A stretch of DNA of 64,000 bases from Planctomycetota bacterium (GTDB taxonomy: Bacteria; Planctomycetota; Phycisphaerae; WQYP01), in the NCBI GenBank assembly GCA_021790385.1, contig JAJYDW010000005.1, positions 34,880-98,879 on the forward strand, given 5' to 3'. Position 1 is the first letter of the stretch, and each line of letters begins with the position of its first letter. The notes below the pieces were generated by a model. That model had not been told where the DNA came from. It ran no database searches and saw nothing but the letters and a program-made list of their open reading frames with translations. The translations under genes and the position numbers were made by a program. Positions 44,299 to 54,468 of this stretch are shown in pieces.

Positions 44299-46143
44299 TC
44301 AGGATCCCGGAATTGTAGCCCCGCTGATTTGCGTTACGCCCGTGCCGACCAGGCGCACAAGTTCATGGGCCGCCGGTTCGCCGTTGACTCCCCGCATCGG
44401 AAAGGGACTTACCGGGGGAGAGTCCAAACGTTTAATTCGGCCCCAGCGCAAGCGCCAGGCCCAACCGAAGGTGCGACGAACCGTTTGGACCAGACCCATC
44501 ATACCGACGATCTGCATTCCGGCGGGTTTAAGCGATACCTTGCTGTTGCTGCGCACCAAAGCCACCGCCAGCCACAGTGGATTGTAAAAGTACAGGTAGC
44601 CGGCCAATAAATTAAGCTGCTTGCGCCACGGGCGCTGATGCTTCGAGGCAATCACATAATTGCCATCATACATATAGTTTTGCACCTGCCGTCCCGCGAC
44701 GTTGTCAAAAACCTGGCCGGAGGTAAATGTTTCGTCGTAGAGTCTGGTTCCCGGTGAAGGTGTGACCATCAAGACTTGCAGCGAAACCGCACCCGCCTGC
44801 CGGAGCAGCTTAATTTGATTCAGCAGGCCATAGGAGCTGTGCCGCGAATACAGGGGCTGACCGTCATGATGCATCATCATGGGCATGGGGCAGATACCCA
44901 CATTTCGCAGGCTGCGGAAGGCTTCGGTGGTTTTGTCCACGCTTTGGCCCTTCTTGACCAGGGTGGCCGTCATGTCCTCCACGCCCAGCCACAAGGCCCG
45001 ACAACCGGCCGTACGTACCAAGGGCAGATGCTCTTTCATCTGCAGGGTGTCATGCACGGTCACTTCGCTGTACCAACGTACATTTCGGCGCAGCGGCACG
45101 CCTTCAAATTCGGCCCGGGCCAGGGTTTCCACAATCTCCAGGGTCCGCCCCTTGTGGTTGAAAAAATTGTCATCCGTGCCGAAAAAGTACCTCAGTCCAT
45201 AGGTTTTATGGAGCCGCCACATTTCTTCCGCAATGCGTGCCCCGCTTTTTACACGGTGTTGGCGCTGGTTATACCCCGGAATCGGGCAGTAAGGGCACGC
45301 AAATTTACAGCCAAAAGTAAGTACCAGCGAACTGATGGGCGAAAGGCGGCGCACCCGCTGGGCCTCCACAGCCCGGGCGGCCAGACCCAGCCCGCGACTT
45401 GGTGCCTCCAGCAGCCCGTAACCCAACACCGAATCGGGCAGTTCGTCGAGGTTTCCCACCAGACGCTGCATGCCGGTGTCCACCAATTCACCCGTCGGCT
45501 GCCCCCGTTGGTATTGCGGATAAACCAAACCCGGTACCGCGCGGAGTGCTCCGGTTTGCCGGGCGCGATCAAACGCCGCCCGCATGGATTCGCCGGTGCC
45601 CCGCAAGGACAAGAGCACCTCCAGCAGGTTTAACAACACGTATTCTTCGCCGGTGACGGCCACATCCGCGCCGCAGGGGCCGTTTAGGCCGGCACGAAAT
45701 ACCTCGTAGGGTTGATACAAATTCAGTGAGCCACCCGCGATAATCAGCGGGCGATGACGCAACTCGATGCGCTGGGTATCGCGAATCAATTCCAGGCACG
45801 GGGCCAGATGCATGCCCATGCTGGAAATCATAAAAAGATCCGGTACCCGACCGTCGAGTTGCATCCGGCTCGGACGGAAATGGCGGTTCCACTGCTGCAG
45901 CACAATGCGCGTCTTTTCAAAACCCGCATCCACCATGGCCGAACCGATGGCCCGCACGCCGGCCGGAACCATGCGTGTATCGGCAAAGATGAACGGCAAC
46001 ATACGCGTGCGATGGTCAAAGGCACAGGCGATGACCGTGGCGAGATCATGCTTCGGGGCGATCCGCCGTATACGCCGCCGGATATCCGTCAATTCTCCGG
46101 GGCGGAGCAATTCGTCGCCGCAATCTCGACGGGGCAGTTCCAT
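44299..46143 (-). CDS. B12-binding-type radical SAM protein
   Basis: The product is 614 residues. The first ~200 residues are Rossmann-like, in the position of a cobalamin-binding domain in this class (RPLIIAGGSLNLYQPYEVF, DVAVTGEEYVLLNLLEVLL). The radical SAM core starts at LTFGCKFACPYCPIPGY (CxxxCxxC, ~residue 285) and continues with YFFGTDDNFFN and ALWLGVEDM. The C-terminal ~120 residues hold a hydrophobic stretch and basic residues. Such proteins act on lipids, methylthiolations or antibiotics; none is favoured. The amidohydrolase gene lies 39 bp upstream, so they are probably co-transcribed. Confidence 0.78.
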   Translation of the reverse strand: MELPRRDCGDELLRPGELTDIRRRIRRIAPKHDLATVIACAFDHRTRMLPFIFADTRMVPAGVRAIGSAMVDAGFEKTRIVLQQWNRHFRPSRMQLDGRVPDLFMISSMGMHLAPCLELIRDTQRIELRHRPLIIAGGSLNLYQPYEVFRAGLNGPCGADVAVTGEEYVLLNLLEVLLSLRGTGESMRAAFDRARQTGALRAVPGLVYPQYQRGQPTGELVDTGMQRLVGNLDELPDSVLGYGLLEAPSRGLGLAARAVEAQRVRRLSPISSLVLTFGCKFACPYCPIPGYNQRQHRVKSGARIAEEMWRLHKTYGLRYFFGTDDNFFNHKGRTLEIVETLARAEFEGVPLRRNVRWYSEVTVHDTLQMKEHLPLVRTAGCRALWLGVEDMTATLVKKGQSVDKTTEAFRSLRNVGICPMPMMMHHDGQPLYSRHSSYGLLNQIKLLRQAGAVSLQVLMVTPSPGTRLYDETFTSGQVFDNVAGRQVQNYMYDGNYVIASKHQRPWRKQLNLLAGYLYFYNPLWLAVALVRSNSKVSLKPAGMQIVGMMGLVQTVRRTFGWAWRLRWGRIKRLDSPPVSPFPMRGVNGEPAAHELVRLVGTGVTQISGATIPGS

Positions 46144-46182
46144 AAATGGTTACTCCATACGCGGACCAATCGGCCCGGGCCG

Positions 46183-47175
46183 TTACGAGTTAAAAAACTC
46201 TTCCGCATTGGTGCGATAAATTCTTTCCAGCACCGACGCCGGCAAGTCCAACCCCTTTAACGGTGCAACCCCGCCGGGGGCGTCCGGATCTTCAATTGGC
46301 GATGGTCCGTCATAACTGGTTTCCCATAAGTGCTGGTGGACCCAGTAACGGCTGGCATAATGGTCGTAGTTGTATTTATCGCCGACGACCAGATCGCTGC
46401 CGAAAAGGATGCGCTGCTGATAGCGTATAAAAAACTCCCGTACCCGCGGCACAGGCTGCTGGGCGATGCCGCGGACCATCCATTTCGTGGCGCTGGAATC
46501 GATGCGGTAATGGGGAAATCGATCCAGCCGCTGCTGCAAAGCGTCGAGAGCTTCAACAGAACCACCCATGTGAGCCCCCAAATGGGTGCGCCCCGGATAT
46601 TGTTCCAGCATCCGATCCAACATGGCGAACTGTTCGGCAAAACTTTTGTGCCCGTCCGATGGTTTATATTTCTTGTCCGGACCGAACCAATCTTTAGGAT
46701 CCCCCACATGAGTCATAAAATGGAAACCCAAATTCCAGGCGTGTTTCATCACACGCTGCAACTGCGGGTGATCCAGATCCATGCCCATGCGTTTTTGCGT
46801 ACCTGGGGCGGCGTGAAATTTCATCAGGCGGCTCCCCTTGGCTCGAAACCCATCCAGCCGCCGCAGCCAGTCATCAATAAAACTCTCCTGCGAGCTAAGC
46901 TCTTGCCACTTGGGAATGGCGATAAATTCAAACCGCCCCGGAAAGGCCGCCTGCATGGCATCCACATCTTCCAGCGGTGCCATCGTCCAGATTCGGCCGA
47001 TACTGTAATCATCGGCGGCCTGCAGAAACGCACGCGTCAGATCCACATTGTGGGCATGGGTATGGGCATCGGTGATAAGACCCGCAATTTTCCGTGGCGT
47101 AATATTACGGTAATCCAATCCCAACCGATTGTAAGGCGGAGTAGCGCGGATCGGGGTGGCGGCAGTTTCATTCAT
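46183..47175 (-). CDS. Amidohydrolase family 2 (TIM-barrel metal hydrolase)
   Basis: The product is 330 residues. ATG 47175 has GAGG 8 nt upstream. Metal ligands are visible as DAHTHAH (His-x-His, strand 1), FMTHVGD (His, strand 5 or 6), THLGAHMGG (His) and LFGSDL (Asp, strand 8), the pattern of ACMSD/4-sulfomuconolactonase-like amidohydrolases. WDWFGPDKKYKP and the long helices between are not diagnostic. It may decarboxylate or hydrolyse an aromatic or carbohydrate acid; the partner radical SAM gene gives no clear substrate. Confidence 0.82.
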   Translation of the reverse strand: MNETAATPIRATPPYNRLGLDYRNITPRKIAGLITDAHTHAHNVDLTRAFLQAADDYSIGRIWTMAPLEDVDAMQAAFPGRFEFIAIPKWQELSSQESFIDDWLRRLDGFRAKGSRLMKFHAAPGTQKRMGMDLDHPQLQRVMKHAWNLGFHFMTHVGDPKDWFGPDKKYKPSDGHKSFAEQFAMLDRMLEQYPGRTHLGAHMGGSVEALDALQQRLDRFPHYRIDSSATKWMVRGIAQQPVPRVREFFIRYQQRILFGSDLVVGDKYNYDHYASRYWVHQHLWETSYDGPSPIEDPDAPGGVAPLKGLDLPASVLERIYRTNAEEFFNS

Positions 47176-47289
47176 GGTAAACCTCACACGGCGCGGCATG
47201 GTCGCTTGGCTCTTATACCATTTTAGGCGATGATTTTCGAGTGGACATTAGTGCTCGGTCACAGCACTAACCAACGAAAAGGATCTGCC

Positions 47290-48069
47290 ATGACCAATAT
47301 CACCAGTTCCGCCATTGTCACCGGGTCTTCACGGGGAATCGGCCGCGAAATTGCCACTGCGTTGGGGAGCTTGGGCTTCAATGTGGTGGTGAATTATGCT
47401 TCCAGCCAGGCTGCGGCGGAACAGGCCGTGAAGGAGGTGCAAGCGGCGGGCGGCAAGGCGGTGGCCATTCAGGCGGATATAAGTTCCGCTGCGGACCGCC
47501 GGCGGCTTCTGGAACACGCCGTGTCCGCTTTCGGCCCTATCCACCTGCTGGTCAACAACGCGGGCATCGCCCCTTGGCAGCGCCGCGACCTACTCGAGGC
47601 CGACGAAGAAAGCTTTGATCGGCTCATTGGAACAAACTTGAAAGGGCCGTTTTTTCTTACCCAGGCCTGCGCTAAACAGATGCTCGACAATGTGCCCGAT
47701 ACAACGGGGCGGCGCGGCAACATCATTACCATTTCCAGCATCAGCGCCTACACCGCCAGTGTGAATCGGGCGGATTACTGCATAGCCAAAGCTGGACTGG
47801 CCATGATGACCAGTCTGTTTGCCGTTCGGCTGGCCGCTTCCGGCATCAACGTTTACGAAATTCGCCCCGGCATTATCCAGACCGATATGACTGCGGGAGT
47901 CAAGGAAAAGTATGATCGCCTCATCGCCAGTGGCCTCACCCCCATTGCCCGCTGGGGGCAACCCAACGATGTCGCCCGGGCTATAACTGCCATCGCCCAG
48001 GGTCTGCTGCCGTTTTCCACCGGCGAGGTCATCAATGTGGATGGCGGCTTTCACCTGCGCCAACTGTAG
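47290..48069 (+). CDS. Short-chain dehydrogenase/reductase (FabG-like)
   Basis: The product is 259 residues from ATG 47290, with AAGGA 7 nt upstream. TGSSRGIGR is the NAD(P)-binding motif, NNAG follows, and the catalytic Ser-Tyr-Lys is in [21 protein letters not shown]. The end ([15 protein letters not shown]) is classical. The overall look is 3-oxoacyl-ACP reductase, but no fatty-acid genes are near; sugar or secondary alcohol oxidation is equally possible. It is divergent from the amidohydrolase gene and convergent with the large glycosidase-like gene (15 bp). Confidence 0.9.
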   Translation: MTNITSSAIVTGSSRGIGREIATALGSLGFNVVVNYASSQAAAEQAVKEVQAAGGKAVAIQADISSAADRRRLLEHAVSAFGPIHLLVNNAGIAPWQRRDLLEADEESFDRLIGTNLKGPFFLTQACAKQMLDNVPDTTGRRGNIITISSISAYTASVNRADYCIAKAGLAMMTSLFAVRLAASGINVYEIRPGIIQTDMTAGVKEKYDRLIASGLTPIARWGQPNDVARAITAIAQGLLPFSTGEVINVDGGFHLRQL

Positions 48070-48084
48070 GCCCGCTTGCGAGGC

Positions 48085-50040
48085 TCATCGTATGGTGAGA
48101 ATTTCGTGAATATCCACCCGGGGTACCTCCACCGTAAGGATGCCCCGAGCGAAACGAAAATCCACTTCCCTACCACCGGGTTCCAGTCGCACCTGCCGCG
48201 GGCAACCCCGATGACGTATGAACAGGCGCAGCGGTCCGACGGGCGCGATATGATCAAACGTGTACACCCCTTCATCCGCATGTGGGCCACCACTGTTCAC
48301 CAGATGCACCGCCAGCATTTCCCCCTGCCGCATGATGGTAACGTCCACCTCATGCGAGCCTTGCACCCGGACCATCGGCCTGGGCTGGGTCATCGCCAGA
48401 ACTTGGCCGATAAAGTCGCGCAGTGCCGTGGTCCGTGAATGTCGGTACACCTCGCCCACGGCAAGATAAATGCCCGCCATGGTGCCGCCACCATATTTTT
48501 TCATGGACGCGGCAATCTCTCCGTTCCCGCGCTGATTATTTTCCGCAAATACCCGGCCCAGCGGTATCACACCGGGCAGACATTTCACCGGAGCGAATGC
48601 GGAATTAATGGGGGCCAACATTCCGCCACCAGCAATGTACCAGCCCGTGGTGCCGAGGGTCTCATCCTGAACAATGCCCAGCTCCGAAGCCAAACCGAGG
48701 GTGGTCTCTCGCCCCACCGCCAGCAAGGTGCCTCCCGCCCGCACATAAGCCAGCAACGCGCTGCGAAACGCCGAGGTTAAACACTCACACTCCGGCAAAA
48801 CGATCAACCCATAATCAGACATGGGCCGCGTTTGAAAATGATGCTCGCTAAGCACATCCACATGACACTGGTTGTCCAGCATGGCATCGAGTATGCCGCG
48901 CAAAGCCGTCAACTGGCCTTCCCCTGGCGAAAACAGGCCTCGCGATTTGTGGTAATAATTGGTGGTCGAGTTGAGCAAGGCAATTTGCGGCACGGACTTT
49001 GCCCGGTGGGATACGCTCTGGCGGGCCCGGCAGAATTTGGCCACGTCCCCCATCACCTCCATCGTCCAATCATCAATGGCTCCATGGCGATTTTGTTTGA
49101 AATAGGTCTGAAAGCCCCCACCCAAGGACACCACCACAGCCGCCTCCTGCTGCAGTTGAATCGCGGTTTTGGTGGCGGCGAACTCCCTTTCCTTCCACCG
49201 CGCCGCAAAACCCCAGGCCATGAGATCCCACGGCTTGCCCTGCTGCATTAACACACGGGCTTCAAACCGGGCGGAGCGAAAGCTGTCCATCAGCGGGTAA
49301 TCACCCGAAAGAAAATCAACCTGGGCCGACACAGCCTCCGGCATATGCGAAGAAAACGCCCAGTTGCTGCAAATCTGAAATTGCGGATCGTGCGCATGCA
49401 AGGCGTCGACATAATGACGCAGGTAGCGGCGAAAGCCTTCGCGGCAAAACTCGGCAAATTCAAAATAATGCGGATCTTCCGGCCTGCGCGGAACTTGCTC
49501 GATACCCGTGGCAGACCGAAATGCCTCCAACACCCGCGGACCGTAATCACACGCAGCCGCCCAGCAGTCGCCGTCCACCCACACACCATCCACACCATAC
49601 ACGTCGCGCAGTTCCAGCAGTTGCGGAATCATTAACTCATCGACATAGGCACCAAATACCGAGGTTTTATCTTTATCGCGCCGCCCTTTTTCATCCACTC
49701 GGGCCCACGATGGATGCCGCTTAACCGCCTGCCCATCCCACACCCCCGAATAATGCATGAACAAGGCCACGCCAAAGCGGGCGGTTATTTTGCGCCACAT
49801 GGGCAGCGTGTCGCTCTCGAAACCCGGAGCCTGGCATCCCACCTTGGTGCGATAACTGGAAAAGCCCGAATGACCCTTACAATCAATTTGTATATAATCC
49901 GGATGAACCTTGCGGATAATGTTTCGCACCATCGCCTGAGTCACACCATGGCCAATACGCGTACAATCCTCACCAGCATGAAAATCAAAATGAACGCCCA
50001 GAAAGCTTTCGGAGCGACGAAGGCGAGTCGGCGGCAACAT
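48085..50040 (-). CDS. Large cytoplasmic glycosidase-like protein with a glutamine-amidotransferase-like middle domain
   Basis: The product is 651 residues. ATG 50040 has AAGGAA 8 nt upstream. The first ~350 residues form a barrel that reads like an alpha-amylase/fucosidase-related glycoside hydrolase (HFDFHAGEDCTRIG, DYIQIDCKGHSG, GVDGVWVDGDCW, LMAWGF). The middle (~360-480) resembles the trimerisation domain of beta-galactosidases (LNSTTNYYHKSRG, YGLIVLPECECLT, YVRAGGTLLAVG). The C-terminal ~90 residues are beta-rich and likely a sandwich. No signal peptide is seen. The substrate cannot be given, but the layout fits an intracellular enzyme on an oligosaccharide. Confidence 0.6.
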   Translation of the reverse strand: MLPPTRLRRSESFLGVHFDFHAGEDCTRIGHGVTQAMVRNIIRKVHPDYIQIDCKGHSGFSSYRTKVGCQAPGFESDTLPMWRKITARFGVALFMHYSGVWDGQAVKRHPSWARVDEKGRRDKDKTSVFGAYVDELMIPQLLELRDVYGVDGVWVDGDCWAAACDYGPRVLEAFRSATGIEQVPRRPEDPHYFEFAEFCREGFRRYLRHYVDALHAHDPQFQICSNWAFSSHMPEAVSAQVDFLSGDYPLMDSFRSARFEARVLMQQGKPWDLMAWGFAARWKEREFAATKTAIQLQQEAAVVVSLGGGFQTYFKQNRHGAIDDWTMEVMGDVAKFCRARQSVSHRAKSVPQIALLNSTTNYYHKSRGLFSPGEGQLTALRGILDAMLDNQCHVDVLSEHHFQTRPMSDYGLIVLPECECLTSAFRSALLAYVRAGGTLLAVGRETTLGLASELGIVQDETLGTTGWYIAGGGMLAPINSAFAPVKCLPGVIPLGRVFAENNQRGNGEIAASMKKYGGGTMAGIYLAVGEVYRHSRTTALRDFIGQVLAMTQPRPMVRVQGSHEVDVTIMRQGEMLAVHLVNSGGPHADEGVYTFDHIAPVGPLRLFIRHRGCPRQVRLEPGGREVDFRFARGILTVEVPRVDIHEILTIR

Positions 50041-50190
50041 CAAGGAATTCCTTTTTTTCGGACAACCCCTTGGCCTATTCCACATGGCGACAACAACTCC
50101 AGCCGTCGTCAGAGGCCATCTTCATGATAGCCCCTTAGCCGCCATTCGGGTAGGACTCCTGGAACTGTTCCGTCAAAGGATTACGACCAA

Positions 50191-51330
50191 TCATGACCTG
50201 CGTGACTGGCTTGGTCTTGGCTTGATCCGCTCATACGCCCGGTGCAGAATGGCCGTCACCGCCACAATATCGGAGCGGGTGGTGCTGCGCCCCAGCGACA
50301 AACGCACCGCCCCCAGCGCGATCGCCGGCGGGATTCCCATGGCCAGCAGCACGGCCGACGCCTTCTCGTCACCGGCATGGCAGGCCGAGCCTGTGGATGC
50401 CGCAACTTCCGGTGCGCCGGCCAACACCGCGTTTACCCGCACCCCAGGAAAACATAGGTTGAGCGTATTGGGCAGGCGCGCCGCGTTGGTCCACACGAGT
50501 TTCAATCCGGCAATGTTTTCGTAAAGCAGACCCCAGAGTTGGTCACGCAGCTCTTGTTGACGCCCGGATTCCACGGCGAGTTTTGCCCCAGCCAACTCAC
50601 AGGCTACTCCCAAACCGACGATGTACGGAACATTTTCAGTCCCGGGCCGCAGGCCGTACTCTTGCCCGGCACCACGTATTACGGGTGCCAAGGCCGTGCC
50701 ACGTCGGACATACAGGGCACCAATTCCTATGGGAGCGTAGAGCTTATGCCCGGCGATGGACAGCAAATCCACTGCCAGTTTCTTGACGTTCACCGGAATT
50801 TTTCCGACAGCCTGCGCGGCATCGGTGTACATGAAGGCTCCACACCCATGGGCCAGAGTTGCGATACGCCCAACCGGCATCAGCACGCCGGTTTCGTTCT
50901 ACGCCAGCATGATGGTCACCAGGGCGGTATTACAGCGCAAAGCCGTCCGGACCTCATTTTCGTTAATGCAGCCGTGTTGATCGACGGCAACGCGTGTAAC
51001 CGAAGCGCCTTTGCTTTCCAGCCACGCGCATGGTCGGGCCGTGGCCGGATGTTCCACCGTGGATGTTACGATATGGCGGCGGGCTTTGCTAAGCTCCATG
51101 ACTCCGCATATCACAAGATTGTTGGCCTCGGTGCCCCCTGAGGTGAAGACAACTTCATCTTCCGCGCAACCTAATAGTTCGGCGACCTGGCCGCGTGCCC
51201 GTTCCACCGCAGCGCGGGCGGGCCGCCCATAAGCGTGATCGCTGGACGGATTACCGAATTGCTTACGCAAAAATGGTAGCATGGAATCCAGAACTTCCGG
51301 TAATACCGGCGTCGTGGCATTGTAGTCCAT
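50191..51330 (-). pseudogene. Cysteine desulfurase (NifS/IscS-like) gene interrupted by an in-frame TAG
   Basis: The frame begins at ATG 51330 with MDYNATTPVLPEV, runs through FTSGGTEANN and VEHPA, reaches MLA and stops at TAG 50901-50899. The same frame goes straight on with NETGVLMPVG, AGHKLYAPIGIGALYVRRG (PLP-binding Lys) and STGSACHAGD (catalytic Cys). In the family the stop sits where MLANNETG reads its first Asn. The full reading frame would give ~379 residues. No frameshift is involved. Interpreted as a recent nonsense mutation or a sequence error; the conserved residues are otherwise intact. Confidence 0.8.
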
Positions 51331-52341
51331 GTAGATGGGACGCTTCTATTGGAATGCCATATTATCACCTGCAAAACGCCAAATTCGGAGGTGAGGCTGG
51401 CCATTCACTCGAAGGCTTCCATCCCCGAAGAGCAACCTTTTCAGACCAGGCCAAACCAAGCCGGCCCAACCGCATAACCGACGGCCCGCTGCACATCGGC
51501 AAAAGTATAGCCGCCTGCCGTTGTCAGCGGAACGCCCCATGACCGGGGCACCCCCTGTGCTAGTTCAGCCGGAATTGGACAATCAGTACCGGCACCTAAG
51601 GTACTGTTGGGTTCGGACGGTTGTGTTTTTTTAGGCATGAGGAGAATGCTCTGAATAGCATGTGTTACGCCAAGATTCGGCGTCGTCCTGCCGCCGGCGG
51701 CCATGCGTCGCATTTCCAACTGACTATGGTTGGCGAGTTGGACGCCTCCATTGCTCGCTTCCGTTTGATCGGCTGGAGTTATTATGCAATTCATCGTTGC
51801 TCCAAGCAAGTCTGTGGCCAGGCCGATTCGTAATTCTCGCGTAGGAGGTCTTGCTCGCCATCGCCGACGGGTATGGCCGGTTGTTGCTTCTGCCATCGCA
51901 GACGGCGAAGTTTGCGGTGTCCCGGTCTTTACTCTCATCACGGCGCCCATGGTATCGTCCATTACTGCAATATGCGCCGGCGGTAGCCGATGAACCGTCT
52001 TCATCACACCGCTTTACCCTTTCGGGGCGGCCCGCTGTAAGCCTCCGATCCATCCAACATTGAGTGGCCGGTCAATTTCCACAGCAGGGTTAAGCCAGCG
52101 TGATGAAAACTGCTGCTCACGGTGACTTATCTCAAACACGGCAATCGAATACAGCCCCTCCAGCCTGCTGGCGGTGTTGGCATGGTCGCTGTGGTATTAA
52201 ACCGTTGTTGCAATACGGTTCTGTCCCCTGACCAACCCACCTAAACTGGCCGCCAACTCAAGCCTAACTCCAGATTGCCTGCGATGGTTGGAAACGTATA
52301 ATAAACTAAAAGTGGCGAACTTAACTCCATACGAGAGAAAC
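51331..52341. other. 1-kb stretch without a supported gene
   Basis: A 188-codon minus frame (51441-52007) has no domain I recognise, no ribosome-binding site and an odd Thr/Ala/Pro composition; it is not called as a gene. The 52000-52290 part has short frames only. The stretch may contain decayed genes between the desulfurase pseudogene and the methyltransferase. Confidence 0.4.
52275..52302 (+). promoter_or_regulatory. Promoter of the methyltransferase gene
   Basis: TTGCCT (52275-52280; 4/6), a 16-bp spacer and a perfect TATAAT (52297-52302) lie 40 bp upstream of the ATG. Confidence 0.5.
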
Positions 52342-52950
52342 ATGCATCGCACAGAACATTGGGAATCGGTCTATACCAGCAAGGACGATACTCAGGTTGG
52401 ATGGTATCAACCTGATCCGGAAATATCTTTTCGCCTCATTGAAAAAGCTTGGCCGGGCATGGGAGCCGTGATTGACATCGGCGGCGGAACTTCCCGGCTG
52501 CCCGAAAAGCTGCTCAACCACGGATACAAACCGATTGCCGTGCTGGATATTTCCGCCGCGGCGTTGGCCAAAGCCAAAGCTCGACTCGCACAGCGTGCAG
52601 ACCTTATTCAGTGGATTCTCGGCGATATCACGCAAGTGAAACAGGTCGGCCATTTCGACGTCTGGCACGATCGCGCGGTCTTTCATTTTCTAGGCGCACT
52701 CTCCGATCGGCGACGGTATGTTGAATTGGCGGGCCACACGCTACCCAAAGGCGGGCGGTTGATTATCGGCACATTCGCCAAAGACGGCCCGCCGCGCTGC
52801 AGTGGGTTGGAGGTTTGCCGGTACGACGCAGCCACTTTGGCTGCCGAATTTGGCCCCGACTTTCGGGCTGTGGATGAAACGTCGCATCTTCACCATACCC
52901 CCAGCGGCAAACTGCAGCCTTTCATTTTTCTCACGCTGGAGCGGGTTTAA
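52342..52950 (+). CDS. Class I SAM-dependent methyltransferase
   Basis: The product is 202 residues from ATG 52342 with a GAGAGA stretch upstream. It shows HWESVYTSKDDTQVGWYQP at the start, the SAM-binding glycine motif VIDIGGGTSRLPEKLL, AVLDISAAALAKAKARL (motif II), and FDVWHDRAVFHFL (motif IV region). This is the look of small-molecule (thiopurine/tellurite-type) methyltransferases, in which the Trp-Tyr-Gln-Pro region closes over the substrate. No partner gene is near. Solid fold call, function open. Confidence 0.88.
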   Translation: MHRTEHWESVYTSKDDTQVGWYQPDPEISFRLIEKAWPGMGAVIDIGGGTSRLPEKLLNHGYKPIAVLDISAAALAKAKARLAQRADLIQWILGDITQVKQVGHFDVWHDRAVFHFLGALSDRRRYVELAGHTLPKGGRLIIGTFAKDGPPRCSGLEVCRYDAATLAAEFGPDFRAVDETSHLHHTPSGKLQPFIFLTLERV

Positions 52951-53015
52951 GCCTTAATTTTCAACTCGTGGCCTCGTCCGCCCCACCCCTGGAAACATCC
53001 GGGCGATCTGTAGCG

Positions 53016-53021
53016 TATAAT
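53016..53021 (+). promoter_or_regulatory. -10 element upstream of the TlpA-like gene
   Basis: A perfect TATAAT lies 58 bp before the start codon of the thioredoxin-like gene. No good -35 element is seen at the usual distance. Confidence 0.35.
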
Positions 53022-53079
53022 ACAAGCGGCTACAGTCGGCCAATTATTTGCGATCTGGTGCCGAGAAAAGGACGAATTT

Positions 53080-53664
53080 ATGTCGAATCAAAAAAAACAA
53101 ACGCCGCGCGGTGGAGGAATTGTCTTTGGTGCCTTGGCGTTAGGGGCGGCACTGACGGCTGTATTCATTGGCATCAACTATGGACATAGTCGCGGCCAAG
53201 CCGCAGGCTTAAACGCCCCCGCAGCGGGCAGGCACCCAATCACCATTCAAGGCCAAGTGCTCGGAGGAGGTCACTTCAGCACCGCCCAATGGAAGGGTAA
53301 GGTGATTATCGTGGATTTCTGGGGCACCTGGTGTCCATGGTGCGTAAAAGAAGCTCCGACCATCGCCAAGCTCTACGCCAAGTACCACCGTCACGGGCTG
53401 GAAGTTCTGGGCGTATCGCTTAACGATACCGCTGCCGCCGTTCGCCGCTACCGCAAGGCCAATCCGCAGGAAGCTTGGCCGCAACTTCAGGACATCCATC
53501 GCCGCAACGAAGCCATTGCCCAACGTCTTGGCATCCAGGGCCTGCCGACCGAACTGGTGATTGATCGCAAGGGCATGTTGAAATACACCTTGGTGGGTTA
53601 TTCCCCGCAGCACCTGGTGGCTGTTGTGCAAAAGCTGCTCTCGCCAGCCAAACCGGCACATTGA
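53080..53664 (+). CDS. TlpA/ResA-like thioredoxin, membrane anchored
   Basis: The product is 194 residues; AAAAGGA is 8 nt upstream of the ATG. One N-terminal membrane segment (IVFGALALGAALTAVFIGI) is followed by a thioredoxin fold with WGTWCPWCVKEAP (redox WCxxC) and, later, the cis-Pro segment GLPTELVIDRKG, placing the active site in the periplasm. Such proteins reduce disulfides, for example during cytochrome c maturation. It is convergent with the peroxiredoxin gene. Confidence 0.92.
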   Translation: MSNQKKQTPRGGGIVFGALALGAALTAVFIGINYGHSRGQAAGLNAPAAGRHPITIQGQVLGGGHFSTAQWKGKVIIVDFWGTWCPWCVKEAPTIAKLYAKYHRHGLEVLGVSLNDTAAAVRRYRKANPQEAWPQLQDIHRRNEAIAQRLGIQGLPTELVIDRKGMLKYTLVGYSPQHLVAVVQKLLSPAKPAH

Positions 53665-53720
53665 CCTTACGCGTCGTCCAGCGCCCGTCCCAAAGCGTCA
53701 ACGGACCGGCCCAACGCCGT

Positions 53721-54323
53721 TCACAAGCTGGGGCCGTGCTGGGCGAGATAATCCGCCACTCCGGCGGCATTGGCTTTCATGCCGGGTTTGCCTTTTTCCC
53801 ACCCGGCCGGACAAACTTCGCCGTGCTTTTCAAAAAATTGCAGCGCGTCCACCATGCGCATTGTTTCATCGACATTGCGGCCCAACGGCAGATCGTTGAT
53901 CACAAAATGACGAATTTTGAATTCACGGTCAATGAGAAACGTGCCGCGAAGTGCCACCGCTTCATCGTGGAGCACGCCGTAAGATCGGCCAATGTTTTTA
54001 TTCAGATCCGCGACCATCGGGTAATGCAGGTTGCCGATGCCCCCCTTGTTCACAGGTGTATTTTTCCAGGCCAGATGGGTGAATTGAGAATCCACGCTCA
54101 CAGCCACAACGCGGGTATCGCGTTTGGCAAATTCGCCATGCCGGTGGTCAAAGGCCAGAATTTCCGAGGGACAAACAAAGGTGAAGTCCAGCGGATAGAA
54201 AAAAACAATGCCGTAATGACCTTCCAGATAACTCCGCAAATGAAATTTGTCGTCAATGCTGTTGTCCGGCATTACGGCGGGAACGGTAAAATCGGGGGCC
54301 AAGTGGCCAATTAAAGCCTGCAT
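53721..54323 (-). CDS. 2-Cys peroxiredoxin (AhpC-like)
   Basis: The product is 200 residues from ATG 54323; an in-frame start at 54413 is not conserved. The peroxidatic Cys is in DFTFVCPSE and the resolving Cys in GEVCPAGW; FYPLDFTF and the middle loop (LNKNIGRSYGV) are typical of the Prx1/AhpC class. It reduces peroxides, using thioredoxin or AhpF-type reductants. It is convergent with the TlpA-like gene (57 bp between stops). Confidence 0.95.
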   Translation of the reverse strand: MQALIGHLAPDFTVPAVMPDNSIDDKFHLRSYLEGHYGIVFFYPLDFTFVCPSEILAFDHRHGEFAKRDTRVVAVSVDSQFTHLAWKNTPVNKGGIGNLHYPMVADLNKNIGRSYGVLHDEAVALRGTFLIDREFKIRHFVINDLPLGRNVDETMRMVDALQFFEKHGEVCPAGWEKGKPGMKANAAGVADYLAQHGPSL

Positions 54324-54468
54324 AAGTTGTATCCTTGTCCAAAATCTTTCTGGCGAAATCGCAACAGCGCGTCCGCGACCGGAAAATCCTATGCCGGATA
54401 GCCGTAGAGTCAAGCGACGGCCGCCAAACCAAGCTCATCGAACGCCAATAAACAAATGGCGGCACCGG

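Noticed and set aside
3788..50901. Stop-codon reassignment or programmed readthrough
   Set aside because: TAA, TGA and TAG all occur as internal stops, while each also ends normal genes; no selenocysteine or pyrrolysine context is visible.
51441..52007. 188-residue minus-strand protein
   Set aside because: No domain, no ribosome-binding site, and unusual composition; the plus strand has similar open frames, so it is likely chance.
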